DNA from: an uncultured Clostridia bacterium
Lineage (GTDB): Bacteria > Bacillota > Clostridia > Monoglobales > Monoglobaceae
NCBI GenBank assembly: GCA_910580105.1
Contig: CAJTWN010000002.1
Span: 62,001 to 126,000, forward strand
Reading direction: 5' to 3'
DNA length: 64,000 bases
Both the position numbers and the translations under genes were made by a program. Position 1 is the first letter of the stretch; every line of letters starts with the position of its first letter. This document shows, piece after piece, positions 34,943-45,013 of the stretch. Below the pieces are notes generated by a model that did no database searches, had not been told where the DNA came from, and was given only the letters and a program-made list of their open reading frames with translations.

Positions 34943-35698
34943 TTATAAATACCGCAAAATAACAATCCCCTGTCTGTTTTTTCTCGTCAAGCCGCCGATG
35001 GACGCAAGACGCATCCTTCCATATCCCCGGACGGATAATAAATCTCCTTCATTGATATGCGCCGACACACGGCTGCATACCTCAAAATTCAGTGATACCA
35101 GTTCCCCTTCAATCATCTCTGCGGCCCTTGCTCTTGAAACATGAATGGCCGCGGCAACAACACAATCCAGCCGCAGACTGGAAACCGTCTGCCGGATTTC
35201 CTCCACAGCCTTTGGCTGTATGACAAGGGTGTCAAGGGCAGTCTCTTCTATTTTGATGCCGCACCGTCCGATCCGGGTCAGATTCTGCAGGATATAGCCG
35301 CTCATCTCCCGGCGCACAAAGAGGACTGCACGCTCTTCTTCCACAACAATATCACCGATGTTTTCCCTTGTGATTCCCAGCCCCATCAGGCTTCCGAGAT
35401 AATCCCGATGGGAAAGGCCGGCAATACCCCTTCCGGTAATCAGCAATACCGCGGCCGCCCCGGTGACATCCGGCTCTTCATAGGCCGGGCAGCAGATCAG
35501 CATCGTCCGCTCTGCCTCTGCATAGCCGCCAAAGAAGACGGCCTTCACCGTCTCCGGCACAACAACTTTCGTTTCAATCAGATGCCTCTGCCGCGGATTT
35601 AAAAATCCCACCGTCTTCTGCATATACCTGCGTTCAGCAAGGTCAACGGCATCCTCTGCCCGGGCAATCAGCTGCTTATCCTCCGCACTTTGCTGCAT
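34943..35698 (-). CDS. ylmH: YlmH-type S4-domain RNA-binding protein
   Basis: The 251-residue protein has an N-terminal YlmH domain (FLNPRQRHLIE) and a C-terminal S4 domain (about 178-235, RLDCVVAAAIHVSRARAAEM, GDLLSVRGYGRMRL). In Bacillus YlmH binds ribosomal subunits carrying stalled peptidyl-tRNA and can substitute in ribosome quality control. It sits in the conserved sepF-ylmH-divIVA order and starts 3 bases after sepF. Confidence 0.9.
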   Translation of the reverse strand: MQQSAEDKQLIARAEDAVDLAERRYMQKTVGFLNPRQRHLIETKVVVPETVKAVFFGGYAEAERTMLICCPAYEEPDVTGAAAVLLITGRGIAGLSHRDYLGSLMGLGITRENIGDIVVEEERAVLFVRREMSGYILQNLTRIGRCGIKIEETALDTLVIQPKAVEEIRQTVSSLRLDCVVAAAIHVSRARAAEMIEGELVSLNFEVCSRVSAHINEGDLLSVRGYGRMRLASIGGLTRKNRQGIVILRYL

Positions 35699-35701
35699 CT
35701 T

Positions 35702-36154
35702 CTATTTTCCCCACGGAAAAGAGGATTTTCCGCCAAGCGCCGCCTCATCATCCATAATGGCAACATTGTGGGGAACCAGCAGGAAGATCCCATTGGTAAT
35801 CTTCTCCATATCGCCGTCAAGGGCAAATACGGCGCCGCTCAGAAAGTCAACAATCCGGCGTGCCACCTCTTTTTCGACTGCTTCCAGATTGACAACAATC
35901 GGTTTTCTGTCCTTCAAATGGTTGGTGATGTCCCTTGCCTCATCAAAATTTTCCGGCTGCATAACAACCACCTTCATCTGCTGGGGCGCCGGCTCGCTGT
36001 TGTGCAGCTTCATCACTTTGTTCCGGCGGGTATAGCTTTCTACAGCCGGCTCTTCATAGGTGTCTTCAACTGTCTCATCATAGTATTCGTCCTCATAATC
36101 CTCTGCCGCATCAAATCCAAAAGAACTCAGCATTTTGTTCACAATGTTTCCCAT
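35702..36154 (-). CDS. sepF: cell-division protein SepF
   Basis: The 150-residue protein starts at ATG 36154 (MGNIVNKMLSSFGF) after GGAGG; this amphipathic N-terminus anchors SepF to the membrane. An acidic/Tyr-rich linker (about 18-45) leads to the SepF core (about 65-140, VVVMQPENFDEARDI, KPIVVNLE, RRIVDFLSGAVFALDG) that bundles FtsZ filaments. The 180-bp gap to yggS contains nothing obvious. Confidence 0.95.
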   Translation of the reverse strand: MGNIVNKMLSSFGFDAAEDYEDEYYDETVEDTYEEPAVESYTRRNKVMKLHNSEPAPQQMKVVVMQPENFDEARDITNHLKDRKPIVVNLEAVEKEVARRIVDFLSGAVFALDGDMEKITNGIFLLVPHNVAIMDDEAALGGKSSFPWGK

Positions 36155-36335
36155 CTTGATTAACCTCCGCAATATAATTTTTTATTTTTATGGGGATAGC
36201 CCCCTCATTCAACAACGCAATTTTCAACGGACGCTGCTGCGCTCTGTCCCGCCGTAACCGTCCGTTTCGTCTGCCCGGCAATATATGGCACCGCTTCCGC
36301 TCCGGCAGGCCGCCGGAAATGGCACACAAGCGCCG

Positions 36336-37037
36336 TCATTCCACCGCCGGATACTGCCTCTCGCCAAAGATTGCCGTCCCGATGCGGATCATGGTTGCAC
36401 CGGCCGCAACCGCCGCAGGAAAATCATGGGTCATCCCCATAGAAAGCTCCTGCATAGAAAAGTTTTTCAATTCTTTTGCCTTCACCTCGTCAAACAGCCG
36501 GTGAAGTTCTTCAAAAACCGCCCGGTTCTGCGCCTCGGTATAATCCCTGACCGAGATGGTCATCAGGCCTTTTACACAGATGTTTTCAAACTGCGAAACC
36601 GCCTCGCAGAAGTCCGTCAACCTCTCTTTTGGTACACCAAACTTGCTCTCTTCACCGGTAACATTCACCTGAATCAATACATTCTGCACCTTTCCGGCTG
36701 CCGATGCACGCTTTTGTATTTCTTTGGCAAGATCAATGCTGTCCAGAGAATGAATCAGCTCCGTCTTTTCCAAAAGATATTTCACCTTATTTTTTTGCAG
36801 GTGCCCAATCAGGTGCCACCGGACATCTTTCGGCACTTCATCATATTTTTCCACCAATTCCTGTACCCGGTTTTCACCGAAGTCCCGCATTCCAGATTCA
36901 TAGGCTTCCATAACCATGGACGCAGGCTTGGTTTTGCTGACCGCAATCAGCCGGATTTCAGCCGGATTACGTCCGCAGGCCCGTGCAGCATCTTCTATTT
37001 GCTTTTTAACCACCGATAGATTTTCTTTGATTCCCAT
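36336..37037 (-). CDS. YggS-family PLP-binding protein
   Basis: The 233-residue TIM-barrel protein has the PLP Lys in RLIAVSKTKPAS, plus DFGENRVQELVEKY, WHLIGHLQKNK and LSMGMTHDFPAAVAAGATMI with RIG. Family members keep free PLP and amino-acid pools in balance. It is 1 base away from the HlyD-like gene and upstream of sepF, the usual Firmicutes position in the division cluster. Confidence 0.95.
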   Translation of the reverse strand: MGIKENLSVVKKQIEDAARACGRNPAEIRLIAVSKTKPASMVMEAYESGMRDFGENRVQELVEKYDEVPKDVRWHLIGHLQKNKVKYLLEKTELIHSLDSIDLAKEIQKRASAAGKVQNVLIQVNVTGEESKFGVPKERLTDFCEAVSQFENICVKGLMTISVRDYTEAQNRAVFEELHRLFDEVKAKELKNFSMQELSMGMTHDFPAAVAAGATMIRIGTAIFGERQYPAVE

Positions 37038-37038
37038 G

Positions 37039-38334
37039 CTACCTCACAACCTTGCCGTCTTCTATATCCTTATAATCAACAATAACCTCGTCATAAATCT
37101 GCAGTTTATATTCCGCCGCAGTGTCTGTCACCGCCCGGACAATCACCCAGTCCTCATCCCTGCCAAGATCTGTGACCGGAACAAACCGCGCCACACCCAG
37201 CCGAACCACATAAACACCAGTCTGATTATCCTTGACCCGCAGGCATTTAACAGGCAGTTTAATCCCCTCGTAAGCGGATACAACCAAATCTGCCGACACA
37301 ATGTTCGAAGAATAGATAGACTCTACATAGCGGTTGGTATACATAGAGACAGCAACCTTACCGCCCTCCGGCTGTGAAATATTTTTCACCGTGGCATAGA
37401 TGGTGTAATCCGACAGGTCAAAGAACCGGAGCCGGACACTCTGCCCAATCTTCAAATCCTTTGCCTCTTTTTCCGGGATAGCCGCCACATAATACCAGCC
37501 ATAATTATCCACTATCTTGAACAGGGGCTGTCCGGCTTCTACATAACCCGGCGCACTGCTCTTCTGTTTGGGGATTCCATCGAGATACCCCGGGGTAACA
37601 GAGCCAATCTTGTCCATCGAAAGTGTATCTTCCAATCCGTCAATCTTTGAGGTGTAAACCCCCGGCTGTTCTGCCAGAATCTCTGTCTTGGTGCCGCCCA
37701 CCTCATTTTCCAGCTGACTGAGCCTGGTCTTCAAATCACTCAGCCGTGTCTCCTTATCCGTCTTCTCACCCTGTATCGAGCGTTTTTTGGCAATCATACT
37801 ATCCACCCGCTCGCGGATTTCCGCATAGGCGGACATATCATGGGCCTCCCTCGTTTTGGACATATCACGCAGGGCAGAGGAGATTCTCTGTTCCACCATC
37901 TCTGCATTGTTCGCATATATTTCCTCTTCACTGCTGTTTTCAAGCCGGCTGATCTGCGAAACAACATCTTTAATCTTATCGCTCTGCTCGTTGGTCGGCG
38001 CATTGGAAAAAATATAACCGACAAGCTGTCCCTGTGCCACGCGCTCCCCTTCGTCGACCATACATTCAAAATAGCCGCCGGTGGGTACCGACTCAATATA
38101 CTGCTGTTTAAAAATATATCCTTCGGTGTCAAGACTCTCTTCCAGGTTTCCCTTCAGCGCCGTATAGGTCACCACACTGGGCAACAGGCCGCGGATAAAA
38201 ACGACTGCAAAATATAAAACAACCAAACCGATGCCCAGCTTAATCAGCCAGGACCGCCGGTTTTTCTTGCTGCGTTTGGTTTTTCTCTCTGAAATTCTAT
38301 CCATGGTTTCGGAATTGTCTGTAGATTTATCCAT
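37039..38334 (-). CDS. HlyD-family membrane-fusion-type adaptor in the division cluster
   Basis: The 431-residue protein starts at ATG 38334 (MDKSTDNSETM) with GAGGAGG. It has a basic cytoplasmic N-terminus (KTKRSKKNRRSW), one membrane span (about 33-52), a split lipoyl/barrel-sandwich region (VPTGGYFECMVDEGERVAQG and later GYVEAGQPLFKIVDN), a long coiled-coil hairpin (about 115-215) and a beta-barrel C-terminus. No ABC transporter or outer-membrane channel is encoded nearby. The same type of gene is common ahead of yggS-sepF in Clostridia, which suggests an envelope or division role, not efflux; this is inference. Confidence 0.85.
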   Translation of the reverse strand: MDKSTDNSETMDRISERKTKRSKKNRRSWLIKLGIGLVVLYFAVVFIRGLLPSVVTYTALKGNLEESLDTEGYIFKQQYIESVPTGGYFECMVDEGERVAQGQLVGYIFSNAPTNEQSDKIKDVVSQISRLENSSEEEIYANNAEMVEQRISSALRDMSKTREAHDMSAYAEIRERVDSMIAKKRSIQGEKTDKETRLSDLKTRLSQLENEVGGTKTEILAEQPGVYTSKIDGLEDTLSMDKIGSVTPGYLDGIPKQKSSAPGYVEAGQPLFKIVDNYGWYYVAAIPEKEAKDLKIGQSVRLRFFDLSDYTIYATVKNISQPEGGKVAVSMYTNRYVESIYSSNIVSADLVVSAYEGIKLPVKCLRVKDNQTGVYVVRLGVARFVPVTDLGRDEDWVIVRAVTDTAAEYKLQIYDEVIVDYKDIEDGKVVR

Positions 38335-38397
38335 CAACAAAGACCTCCTCTGACCACATTTTGGATATACTTCCGTTGTCACAAATACAACAATTCT

Positions 38398-38425
38398 ATT
38401 ATAACATTGAATCCACCACTGTAAA
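38398..38425 (-). promoter_or_regulatory. promoter of the HlyD-yggS-sepF-ylmH-divIVA-lspA-rluD unit
   Basis: Minus strand TTTACA (38420-38425), 16 bases, TATAAT (38398-38403). Confidence 0.65.
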
Positions 38426-38502
38426 TGGCGGTTGCCAAATTGTATGTCAAATGTAAAAGTCATGTAACAAACTGTAAAAAAACTCTCTTATTATTTGTCA
38501 AA

Positions 38503-38534
38503 GAAAAAGAGCGGATGCAAAATTTTGCATCCGC
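38503..38534 (-). terminator. terminator of the flavodoxin-side unit
   Basis: Perfect palindrome GCGGATGCAAAA/TTTTGCATCCGC (38511-38534), followed on the minus strand by TCTTTTTCTTT. The rest of the 38335-38736 gap has only the promoter above. Confidence 0.8.
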
Positions 38535-38736
38535 CCGCATATATCGATATACATAAATTTAAATGATCAGCCGCGCATAAGCACCCGGTGATAAAAGTAT
38601 AGGTTTTGTCCATCGGTTTTATCGGCAAGATTTTAAAATACCATTCTCTTTTTCTTTTATTCCAGACCGTCATCCGTTCCGTTTCATTCTCACCTATCAA
38701 AAGCGCCGGCAATCCCGCAGCAAAATGACCTTCTGC

Positions 38737-39264
38737 TTACAATTTACGCATGATTTCGTCCAGACGTTCAAAGTCTGTAAAATCAACCGTCTGCTGATAG
38801 GTATTGATCAACCCCTGTACCTCCGCCGTCCGTTTTTCCGGCGGTATCTTTTTCACCTTACTGTACAGGGCTTTCATCATGATTGTGTGGAAAAATCCCA
38901 GCTGCCGGTAATTGATTCCGCCCCTTAAATGAAACAGCTCCGTCCGCTGCCAAAGCCATTCCGGAATCTGCCGCCGGACAGACTTCCGTATATTTTGGAC
39001 ATTTTCTTCATTGCCGGGATCCGCCAGCCCGACAGTGACGACAAAAAACTTCTGCAAACTGTCCGCCGGCAATTTTTTTGCCGTCTTCGAAAGACCCGGC
39101 ACACCCCCGGCATAAAGGCTTCCCACATAGATAACATGGTCAGCATCCGCCAAATCCCTGATTTCTGTATAAGAGACCACTTTGATTCCCGTCCGCACAG
39201 ACAATACCTCTGCATAACGCTGCGCCGTTCCGTAACGGCTTCCATACACGATGATACGCCTCAT
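38737..39264 (-). CDS. flavodoxin-domain protein
   Basis: The 175-residue protein has a flavodoxin-like FMN site at the N-terminus (IIVYGSRYGTAQRYAE) and the second loop VIYVGSLYAGG. It is closest in layout to the flavodoxin_5/HemG-like group, but there is no heme pathway gene nearby, so the partner is unknown. It is last in a minus-strand run after miaA, 130 bp downstream, and is followed by a strong terminator. Confidence 0.8.
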   Translation of the reverse strand: MRRIIVYGSRYGTAQRYAEVLSVRTGIKVVSYTEIRDLADADHVIYVGSLYAGGVPGLSKTAKKLPADSLQKFFVVTVGLADPGNEENVQNIRKSVRRQIPEWLWQRTELFHLRGGINYRQLGFFHTIMMKALYSKVKKIPPEKRTAEVQGLINTYQQTVDFTDFERLDEIMRKL

Positions 39265-39394
39265 GCTCTTCTTCCTTTCCGGCCTGCGGTTATCATAGAA
39301 TCACAAAACCAAACAAACATACAAGGTAATTCTTACAGTCAATATATCAAAGGTTCCGCATTCTCCGCCACAAAGCGGCCATGGCCTTTGCACA

Positions 39395-40279
39395 TTAACC
39401 CTGTACTTTGTATGGATCCAGCCACACCACATCCGGGTTCCGCCGGAACCATGTAAGCTGCCGCTTTGCATAACGGCGGCTCTCCTGCTTAATTTTATCC
39501 ACTGCCTCCGCAAGGGAACACTCCCCTGCAAGATGGTCTGCAATCTCTTTATACCCAATGGCCTGCATCGCAGTCATTTTCCGGGTGACCCCCATGGAAA
39601 GAAGATTTTTCACCTCTTCCGTAAGGCCGCGCTCCATCATCAAATCCACCCGGCGATTAATCCGGTCATAGAGCGCCTTGCGGTCCGGAGACAGACAGAT
39701 CAGCGTTCCTTCATACACCGGCGTCTTTCTCGCCAGAAGGTCAAGTTCGCTCTTCGGCTTTCCGGTGGTTTCAAAGACCTCAATGGCACGGATAACCCGT
39801 TTTATGTTGTTGGGATGAATCCTGTCCGCAGAGATAGGATCCGCCGCCCGCAGTCTTTCATGAAGCGCTTCGGCGCCATACTGTCCGGCATAAGCCGCAA
39901 GTTCTCTCCGCAGTGCCGGATCCTCCTTCGTTTCAGGAAAATCAATCTGGTTGAGAATGCTGTCAATATAAAGTCCGGTGCCGCCGCAGAGAACCGGCAG
40001 TTTGCCCCGGGAGAGAATATCGTCAATACACCGCCGGGCATCACGGACAAACTCCGCCACACTGTAATTCACCCAGGGGTCAACAAAATCCAGCATGTGA
40101 TGAGGGATTCCCTCCATCTCCTCCTTGGACGGCTTTGCCGTCCCTATATTCATATACCGGTAAATCTGCATGGAATCGCAGGAGACAACCTCGCCGTCCT
40201 TCTCTTTCGCCATACGGATGGCATACGCTGTTTTTCCTGACGCTGTCGGTCCGGAAATACACAATATCTTCCCTTTCAT
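39395..40279 (-). CDS. miaA: tRNA dimethylallyltransferase
   Basis: The 294-residue enzyme adds a dimethylallyl group to A37 of tRNAs that read U-starting codons. The P-loop is ISGPTASGKTAYA, with SCDSMQIYRYMNIGTAKPS, GGTGLYIDSIL and the C-terminal RRYAKRQLTWFRRNP. It follows mutL by 14 bp. The MiaB methylthiolase that works on its product is encoded 5 kb away on the same strand. Confidence 0.97.
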   Translation of the reverse strand: MKGKILCISGPTASGKTAYAIRMAKEKDGEVVSCDSMQIYRYMNIGTAKPSKEEMEGIPHHMLDFVDPWVNYSVAEFVRDARRCIDDILSRGKLPVLCGGTGLYIDSILNQIDFPETKEDPALRRELAAYAGQYGAEALHERLRAADPISADRIHPNNIKRVIRAIEVFETTGKPKSELDLLARKTPVYEGTLICLSPDRKALYDRINRRVDLMMERGLTEEVKNLLSMGVTRKMTAMQAIGYKEIADHLAGECSLAEAVDKIKQESRRYAKRQLTWFRRNPDVVWLDPYKVQG

Positions 40280-40293
40280 CTGTCTGTGTACAC

Positions 40294-42264
40294 CTACACC
40301 TTTCGTTTAAACATCTTTTCAATTTCATCCTTGGTAAAGGTAATTTTAATGGGCCGCCCGTGGGGACAGGTGGTAATCCCAGCATCCTCCAGTGTCTTCA
40401 GCCGGGCCATCAAATCCCGCATTTCCTCAGCCGTCAGCTTTTTATTCGCCTTGATCGCATATTTGCAGGCAATCATATCCAGCGCACGCTCTTCAAATTC
40501 CGCAATCGGATGATGAATGCTGTCCGCCGCACTCTCAGCAATTTCCAAAATCAAATCCCTGATTTCCTCTTCGCTTCCAATCAGCGGACTCTCATGCACC
40601 AGCAGGGAATTGCCGCCAAAGTCCTCAATCTCAAAACCAAATCCTCTGAAAACCGGCAGATTTTCCAAAACTGTGGCCCGTTCTGCCGCGCCAAGATTTA
40701 CCACTGCCGGTACCATCAGCACCTGCGCAAACCGCTCCTTCTTCTGATAAGCCTTTTTCAGTTTCTCGAAACGCAGCCGTTCATGAGCCGCATGTTGGTC
40801 AACCATATACATGGCATCTCCGCACCGGCAGATAATATAGGTGTCGAAAATCTGTCCCACAATTTCCACCTGTTCTTCCGGCGCATCCTCAATGATGTCA
40901 TAGATCGAAACTGCCGAAAGGTCGAAATCCTGCGGCAGACGCTGCACCTCTTCCTGCTCCTTGCCGGGCATATTTTCCCGCGCATCCTCCTGCACGCCGG
41001 AACCAAACTGCTTCTTCATCTCTTCATAAAGGTTCACACTGTCGATAATGTCCTCCGGACGCCCTTCACCGCCGCGCTCCTTTGTATCACGATGACCCGG
41101 CATGGTATTTTTGAGATATTCCTCCGTGAACCCTTTGGGAACTTTGGACGCATACGCGTTCTTTGTATCCGCTCCATTCTGAACGGCAAATTTCAGCGGC
41201 ACCGCACGCTCCCGCGGCGTTTCGGGCATAACATAGGCTTTCTCTGTGCCGGCTTTTTCCTTGGGAACCCGCGCCTTCTCCTGATAAAGGGCATTCTTTA
41301 CGGCGTGGTTGACAATTTCATAGATTCTCCGCTCTTCCGCAAACTTAACCTCCGTCTTGGCCGGATGCACATTGACATCCACCATCTCAAAGGGAAGGGT
41401 TATATTCAGTACAAAAAACGGAAATTTCCCCACCATCATATAGTTCCGGTATGCCTCTTCCACCACCTTTGAAACCACATGGTTTTTGATATACCGGCCG
41501 TTGACCAGCAGCGTCTGCCGGGTGCGGTTTCCGCGGGAGATTTCCGGTTTGCCGACCACGCCGCTGACCCGGATTCCCTCTTCGGTATAATCCGCATCCA
41601 AAAGGGCTTTGGCATGATCCACCCCATAGACATTCAGCACCACATTTTTCAGATTGCCGTCCCCTGTGGTTGAAAAAATTTCCTTTCCGTCACAGAGGTA
41701 CCGAAAGGCAATATCCGGCCTGGACAGGGCAATTCTGCCCATCAAATCGGTCACGTACCCTGCCTCTGTGGAATCCCGCTTTAAAAACTTCATCCGGGCA
41801 GGCACATTGGCAAACAGATTTTTCACCATCATGGTTGTCCCATCGGCGCAGGTCATCTCTTCCCGCTCCCGGCAGAGACCGCCCTCCACCTTGAGATAGG
41901 TGCCTTCCTCTTCGTCCGCAGTTTTGGTAATCACTTCCATCTCCGCCACTGCGCTGATACTGGAAAGCGCCTCGCCGCGGAAGCCCATCGTTCCGATCCG
42001 GTATAAATCATCAAGGGTAGAAAGCTTACTGGTTGCATGGCGAAGAAAGGCCGTCTCCACCTGACTGCCGGGAATTCCGCTCCCGTTGTCTGTCACCCGG
42101 ATATAAGCAATTCCACCCTTTTTAATTTCTACCTCAATCCGGCCGGCGCCGGCGTCAATGGCATTTTCCACCAACTCTTTGACCACAGAGGACGGCCGCT
42201 CCGCAACCTCTCCTGCCGCAATTTTGTCCGCAAGTTCCTGTGGAAGTACCGAAATTTTTGCCAT
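40294..42264 (-). CDS. mutL: DNA mismatch repair endonuclease MutL
   Basis: The 656-residue protein has the GHKL ATPase at the N-terminus (ELVENAIDAGA, VTDNGSGIP, GTMGFRGEALSSIS), an S5-like fold (NVHPAKTEVKF), a variable linker (about 335-440), and a C-terminal endonuclease domain with DQHAAHERLRFE and the zinc/metal motif CPHGRP. That motif marks the nicking type of MutL used by bacteria lacking MutH. It directly follows mutS. Confidence 0.97.
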   Translation of the reverse strand: MAKISVLPQELADKIAAGEVAERPSSVVKELVENAIDAGAGRIEVEIKKGGIAYIRVTDNGSGIPGSQVETAFLRHATSKLSTLDDLYRIGTMGFRGEALSSISAVAEMEVITKTADEEEGTYLKVEGGLCREREEMTCADGTTMMVKNLFANVPARMKFLKRDSTEAGYVTDLMGRIALSRPDIAFRYLCDGKEIFSTTGDGNLKNVVLNVYGVDHAKALLDADYTEEGIRVSGVVGKPEISRGNRTRQTLLVNGRYIKNHVVSKVVEEAYRNYMMVGKFPFFVLNITLPFEMVDVNVHPAKTEVKFAEERRIYEIVNHAVKNALYQEKARVPKEKAGTEKAYVMPETPRERAVPLKFAVQNGADTKNAYASKVPKGFTEEYLKNTMPGHRDTKERGGEGRPEDIIDSVNLYEEMKKQFGSGVQEDARENMPGKEQEEVQRLPQDFDLSAVSIYDIIEDAPEEQVEIVGQIFDTYIICRCGDAMYMVDQHAAHERLRFEKLKKAYQKKERFAQVLMVPAVVNLGAAERATVLENLPVFRGFGFEIEDFGGNSLLVHESPLIGSEEEIRDLILEIAESAADSIHHPIAEFEERALDMIACKYAIKANKKLTAEEMRDLMARLKTLEDAGITTCPHGRPIKITFTKDEIEKMFKRKV

Positions 42265-42326
42265 CTGTTCCCCCTCTCTACTCCCTGTTTTCGTCTCCGG
42301 TTTATATGTATGTATACCTTTTCTTT

Positions 42327-44960
42327 TTAACCCTGTTTTGCTCTCGCCTGGAGGTCATAGAGCTTGGTAAGCGCTTCCATCGGCGACATAGAATTGAGAT
42401 CCAGCGCCTTCAGTTCGCTCAGCACTTCCGGTTCTGCCGCAGCAAAAAAGTCCATCTGCGGTCCGCCGGATGTCTCTTTTTTCTCGGCGCCGCGGATTCT
42501 CGCCTCGCGCACCTCCTGCTGCCCGGAACCTTCCAGTGTCTTTACAATCTCCTTTGCACGCTTGATGACGCTTTTCTTCACACCGGCCAAAGCCGCAACC
42601 TCCACACCATAGCTGTCATCTGCGCCGCCACGGATAATCTTGCGCAGAAAATGAATGTCGTCTCCACGCTTCTTGACCGCCACACAATAGTTTTTAACGT
42701 TGCACACCTTGTCTTCCAAAACCGTCAGTTCGTGATAATGGGTGGCAAACATCGTCTTTGCCCCGCATTTCACCTTATCGGCAATATATTCCACAACAGC
42801 CCACGCAATACTAAGTCCGTCATAGGTACTGGTACCGCGGCCAATCTCATCCAGAATCAGCAGGCTTTTTGGGGTGACGTTATCCAAAATATATGCCACC
42901 TCATTCATCTCCACCATGAAGGTACTCTGCCCGGAACTTAAATCATCCGCCGCACCCACCCGGGTAAAGATTTTGTCCACAATTCCGATGTTTGCCGCAT
43001 CTGCCGGAACAAAACACCCGGCCTGGGCCATCAGAACACAGACTGCAACCTGCCGCATATAGGTGGATTTTCCGGCCATGTTCGGCCCTGTGATAATCAA
43101 AATCTGGTCGTCCCGGCAGTCAAGGGTAACATCGTTTGGAATAAATGGCGCGCCCTGGTTCAACTGTTCCACCACCGGATGACGTCCGTTTTTGATATAG
43201 ATTTTATCGTCCATGGTGACGGTTGGCATCACATAGCGGTTCTTCTCCGCCACATAGGCAAAGGCGGCCAAAACATCGACCCGGGCAATAATATCCGCCG
43301 TCTTCTGCACCCGCTCGTATTCTGCGGCCACCTGATCACGTACCTGGCAGAAGATGTCATATTCCAAATCCAAAAGTTTGGTATCGGCGTTTAAAATCAT
43401 CTCTTCCATCTCTTTGATTTTCGGAGTGATATACCGCTCTCCATTGGTCAGCGTCTGTTTCCGGATGAAATACTCCGGCACCTGCGCAGTGTACAGATTG
43501 CTTACCTCTATGTAATAACCAAAAACCTTGTTGTATCCAAGCTTCATGGTTTTAATTCCCGTTTTTTGTTTTTCTTCTTCCACCATAGCTGCAAGCCATC
43601 CGCGGCCGTCGGTCACAATGGAAGAATATTTATCCAATTCCTCATTGGCGCCCGGCCGGATCATTTTACCGTTGCGCACCGTTGCCGGCGCGTCCGGATC
43701 AATGGTTTTTTCGATCAGTTCCCGCAGATCATCCAGGGTATCCAGCTCCTCAAAGCAGGTACGCAGCAGTTTTGAACTGCAATGGGAAAGCTTCTCCTTC
43801 AGGCGCGGAAGCCCTGCAAAGGAGTCCTTCAGCGCAAGCAGGCTCTGCCCGTTTGCCGATTTATAGGTGATGCGGTTGATGATACGCTCCACATCTTTTA
43901 TGTTCTTCAGAATTTCGAAAATTTCTTCCCGCAGAATTGGATTTTTGAAGAATTCCTCCACCGCCAGATGCCGGTTTTGAATCCTTGCACAGTTCATCAG
44001 CGGCGCCGTCAGCCATTTTCGCATCAGCCGGGCTCCCATCGCGGTTTTGGTCTTATTCAGCACACCGAAAAGACTGCCCCGCTGCCGCCGGTCACGCATG
44101 GTCTCCAGAACTTCCAGATTCCGAAGGGCATACATATCCAGCTGAAGGGTTTCTTCACTGCTCTCCAGTTCAATCCCATGCAAATTTTTCAGTTCGGTTT
44201 TCTGGGTATCCTCCAGATATTGAAGAAGCGCCCCCAAAGCACAGGCGCACTTATTCCGGCTCCGCAGACTTTCAACCACCTCAGCGCCAAAGTATTTTTC
44301 AAGTTTGGGATAGGCCTCCTGCTCTTTAAAGGCCCAGTCATAATAGTTCTTGACAAAACACTGGATGCGGTCTTTCAGCGCATCCACCAGCTTTTGATTC
44401 TCATAGCCATAAAGGTTAATAATCAGTTCGCTGGGCTGATTTTTTGCCAGCATGTTCAGAAGCTCTGTCTGCACATCACCACGCAAAAACTGGTCGGCAG
44501 CCAAATCTCCTGTGGTGATGTCCACCAGGGCACAGCCGATCCCCTCTGCATCCGCATAGACAGCGCAGAGATAGTTGTTCTTTGCGGCATCCAGTGCATC
44601 CGCATCCATGATTGTCCCCGGCGTCACCACACGGACAACTTCACGTTTTACAATGCCTTTTGCCGCCTTCGGATCCTCGGTCTGTTCACACACTGCCACA
44701 TGATAGCCATTCGTCACCAGCTTTACGATATAACTGTCAACCGAATGAAAGGGCACACCGCACATAGGTGCCCTCTCCTTCAGTCCGCAGTTTTTCCCTG
44801 TCAGGGTAATGTCCAAAATATTGGCTGCCACAACTGCATCATCAAAAAACATCTCATAAAAGTCTCCGAGACGGTACATCAGGATACAGTCTTTATACTG
44901 CTCCTTGACCTCCATATACTGCTGCATCATTGGGGTCAGCGCACTGTTTTTCTCCGCCAC
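42327..44960 (-). CDS. mutS: DNA mismatch recognition ATPase MutS
   Basis: The protein is about 877 residues if translation starts at GTG 44960 (VAEKNSALTPMMQQYMEV), which has AAGGAGAAAGG upstream. A longer frame to 45041 runs into the ylbF 3' end and is less likely. The mismatch-binding segment is GDFYEMFFDDA, the clamp and lever regions follow, and the ATPase has GPNMAGKSTYMRQVA, LDEIGRGTSTYDG and ATHYHELTVLE. It forms the repair pair with MutL. Confidence 0.95.
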   Translation of the reverse strand: MAEKNSALTPMMQQYMEVKEQYKDCILMYRLGDFYEMFFDDAVVAANILDITLTGKNCGLKERAPMCGVPFHSVDSYIVKLVTNGYHVAVCEQTEDPKAAKGIVKREVVRVVTPGTIMDADALDAAKNNYLCAVYADAEGIGCALVDITTGDLAADQFLRGDVQTELLNMLAKNQPSELIINLYGYENQKLVDALKDRIQCFVKNYYDWAFKEQEAYPKLEKYFGAEVVESLRSRNKCACALGALLQYLEDTQKTELKNLHGIELESSEETLQLDMYALRNLEVLETMRDRRQRGSLFGVLNKTKTAMGARLMRKWLTAPLMNCARIQNRHLAVEEFFKNPILREEIFEILKNIKDVERIINRITYKSANGQSLLALKDSFAGLPRLKEKLSHCSSKLLRTCFEELDTLDDLRELIEKTIDPDAPATVRNGKMIRPGANEELDKYSSIVTDGRGWLAAMVEEEKQKTGIKTMKLGYNKVFGYYIEVSNLYTAQVPEYFIRKQTLTNGERYITPKIKEMEEMILNADTKLLDLEYDIFCQVRDQVAAEYERVQKTADIIARVDVLAAFAYVAEKNRYVMPTVTMDDKIYIKNGRHPVVEQLNQGAPFIPNDVTLDCRDDQILIITGPNMAGKSTYMRQVAVCVLMAQAGCFVPADAANIGIVDKIFTRVGAADDLSSGQSTFMVEMNEVAYILDNVTPKSLLILDEIGRGTSTYDGLSIAWAVVEYIADKVKCGAKTMFATHYHELTVLEDKVCNVKNYCVAVKKRGDDIHFLRKIIRGGADDSYGVEVAALAGVKKSVIKRAKEIVKTLEGSGQQEVREARIRGAEKKETSGGPQMDFFAAAEPEVLSELKALDLNSMSPMEALTKLYDLQARAKQG

Positions 44961-45013
44961 AATTTCACAACCTTTCTCCTTCACATTTCTTTTGTACGCT
45001 TTTGCTTCCCGGA

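Noticed and set aside
38491..38712. 73-codon minus-strand frame
   Set aside because: It runs through the perfect terminator palindrome and has no binding site.
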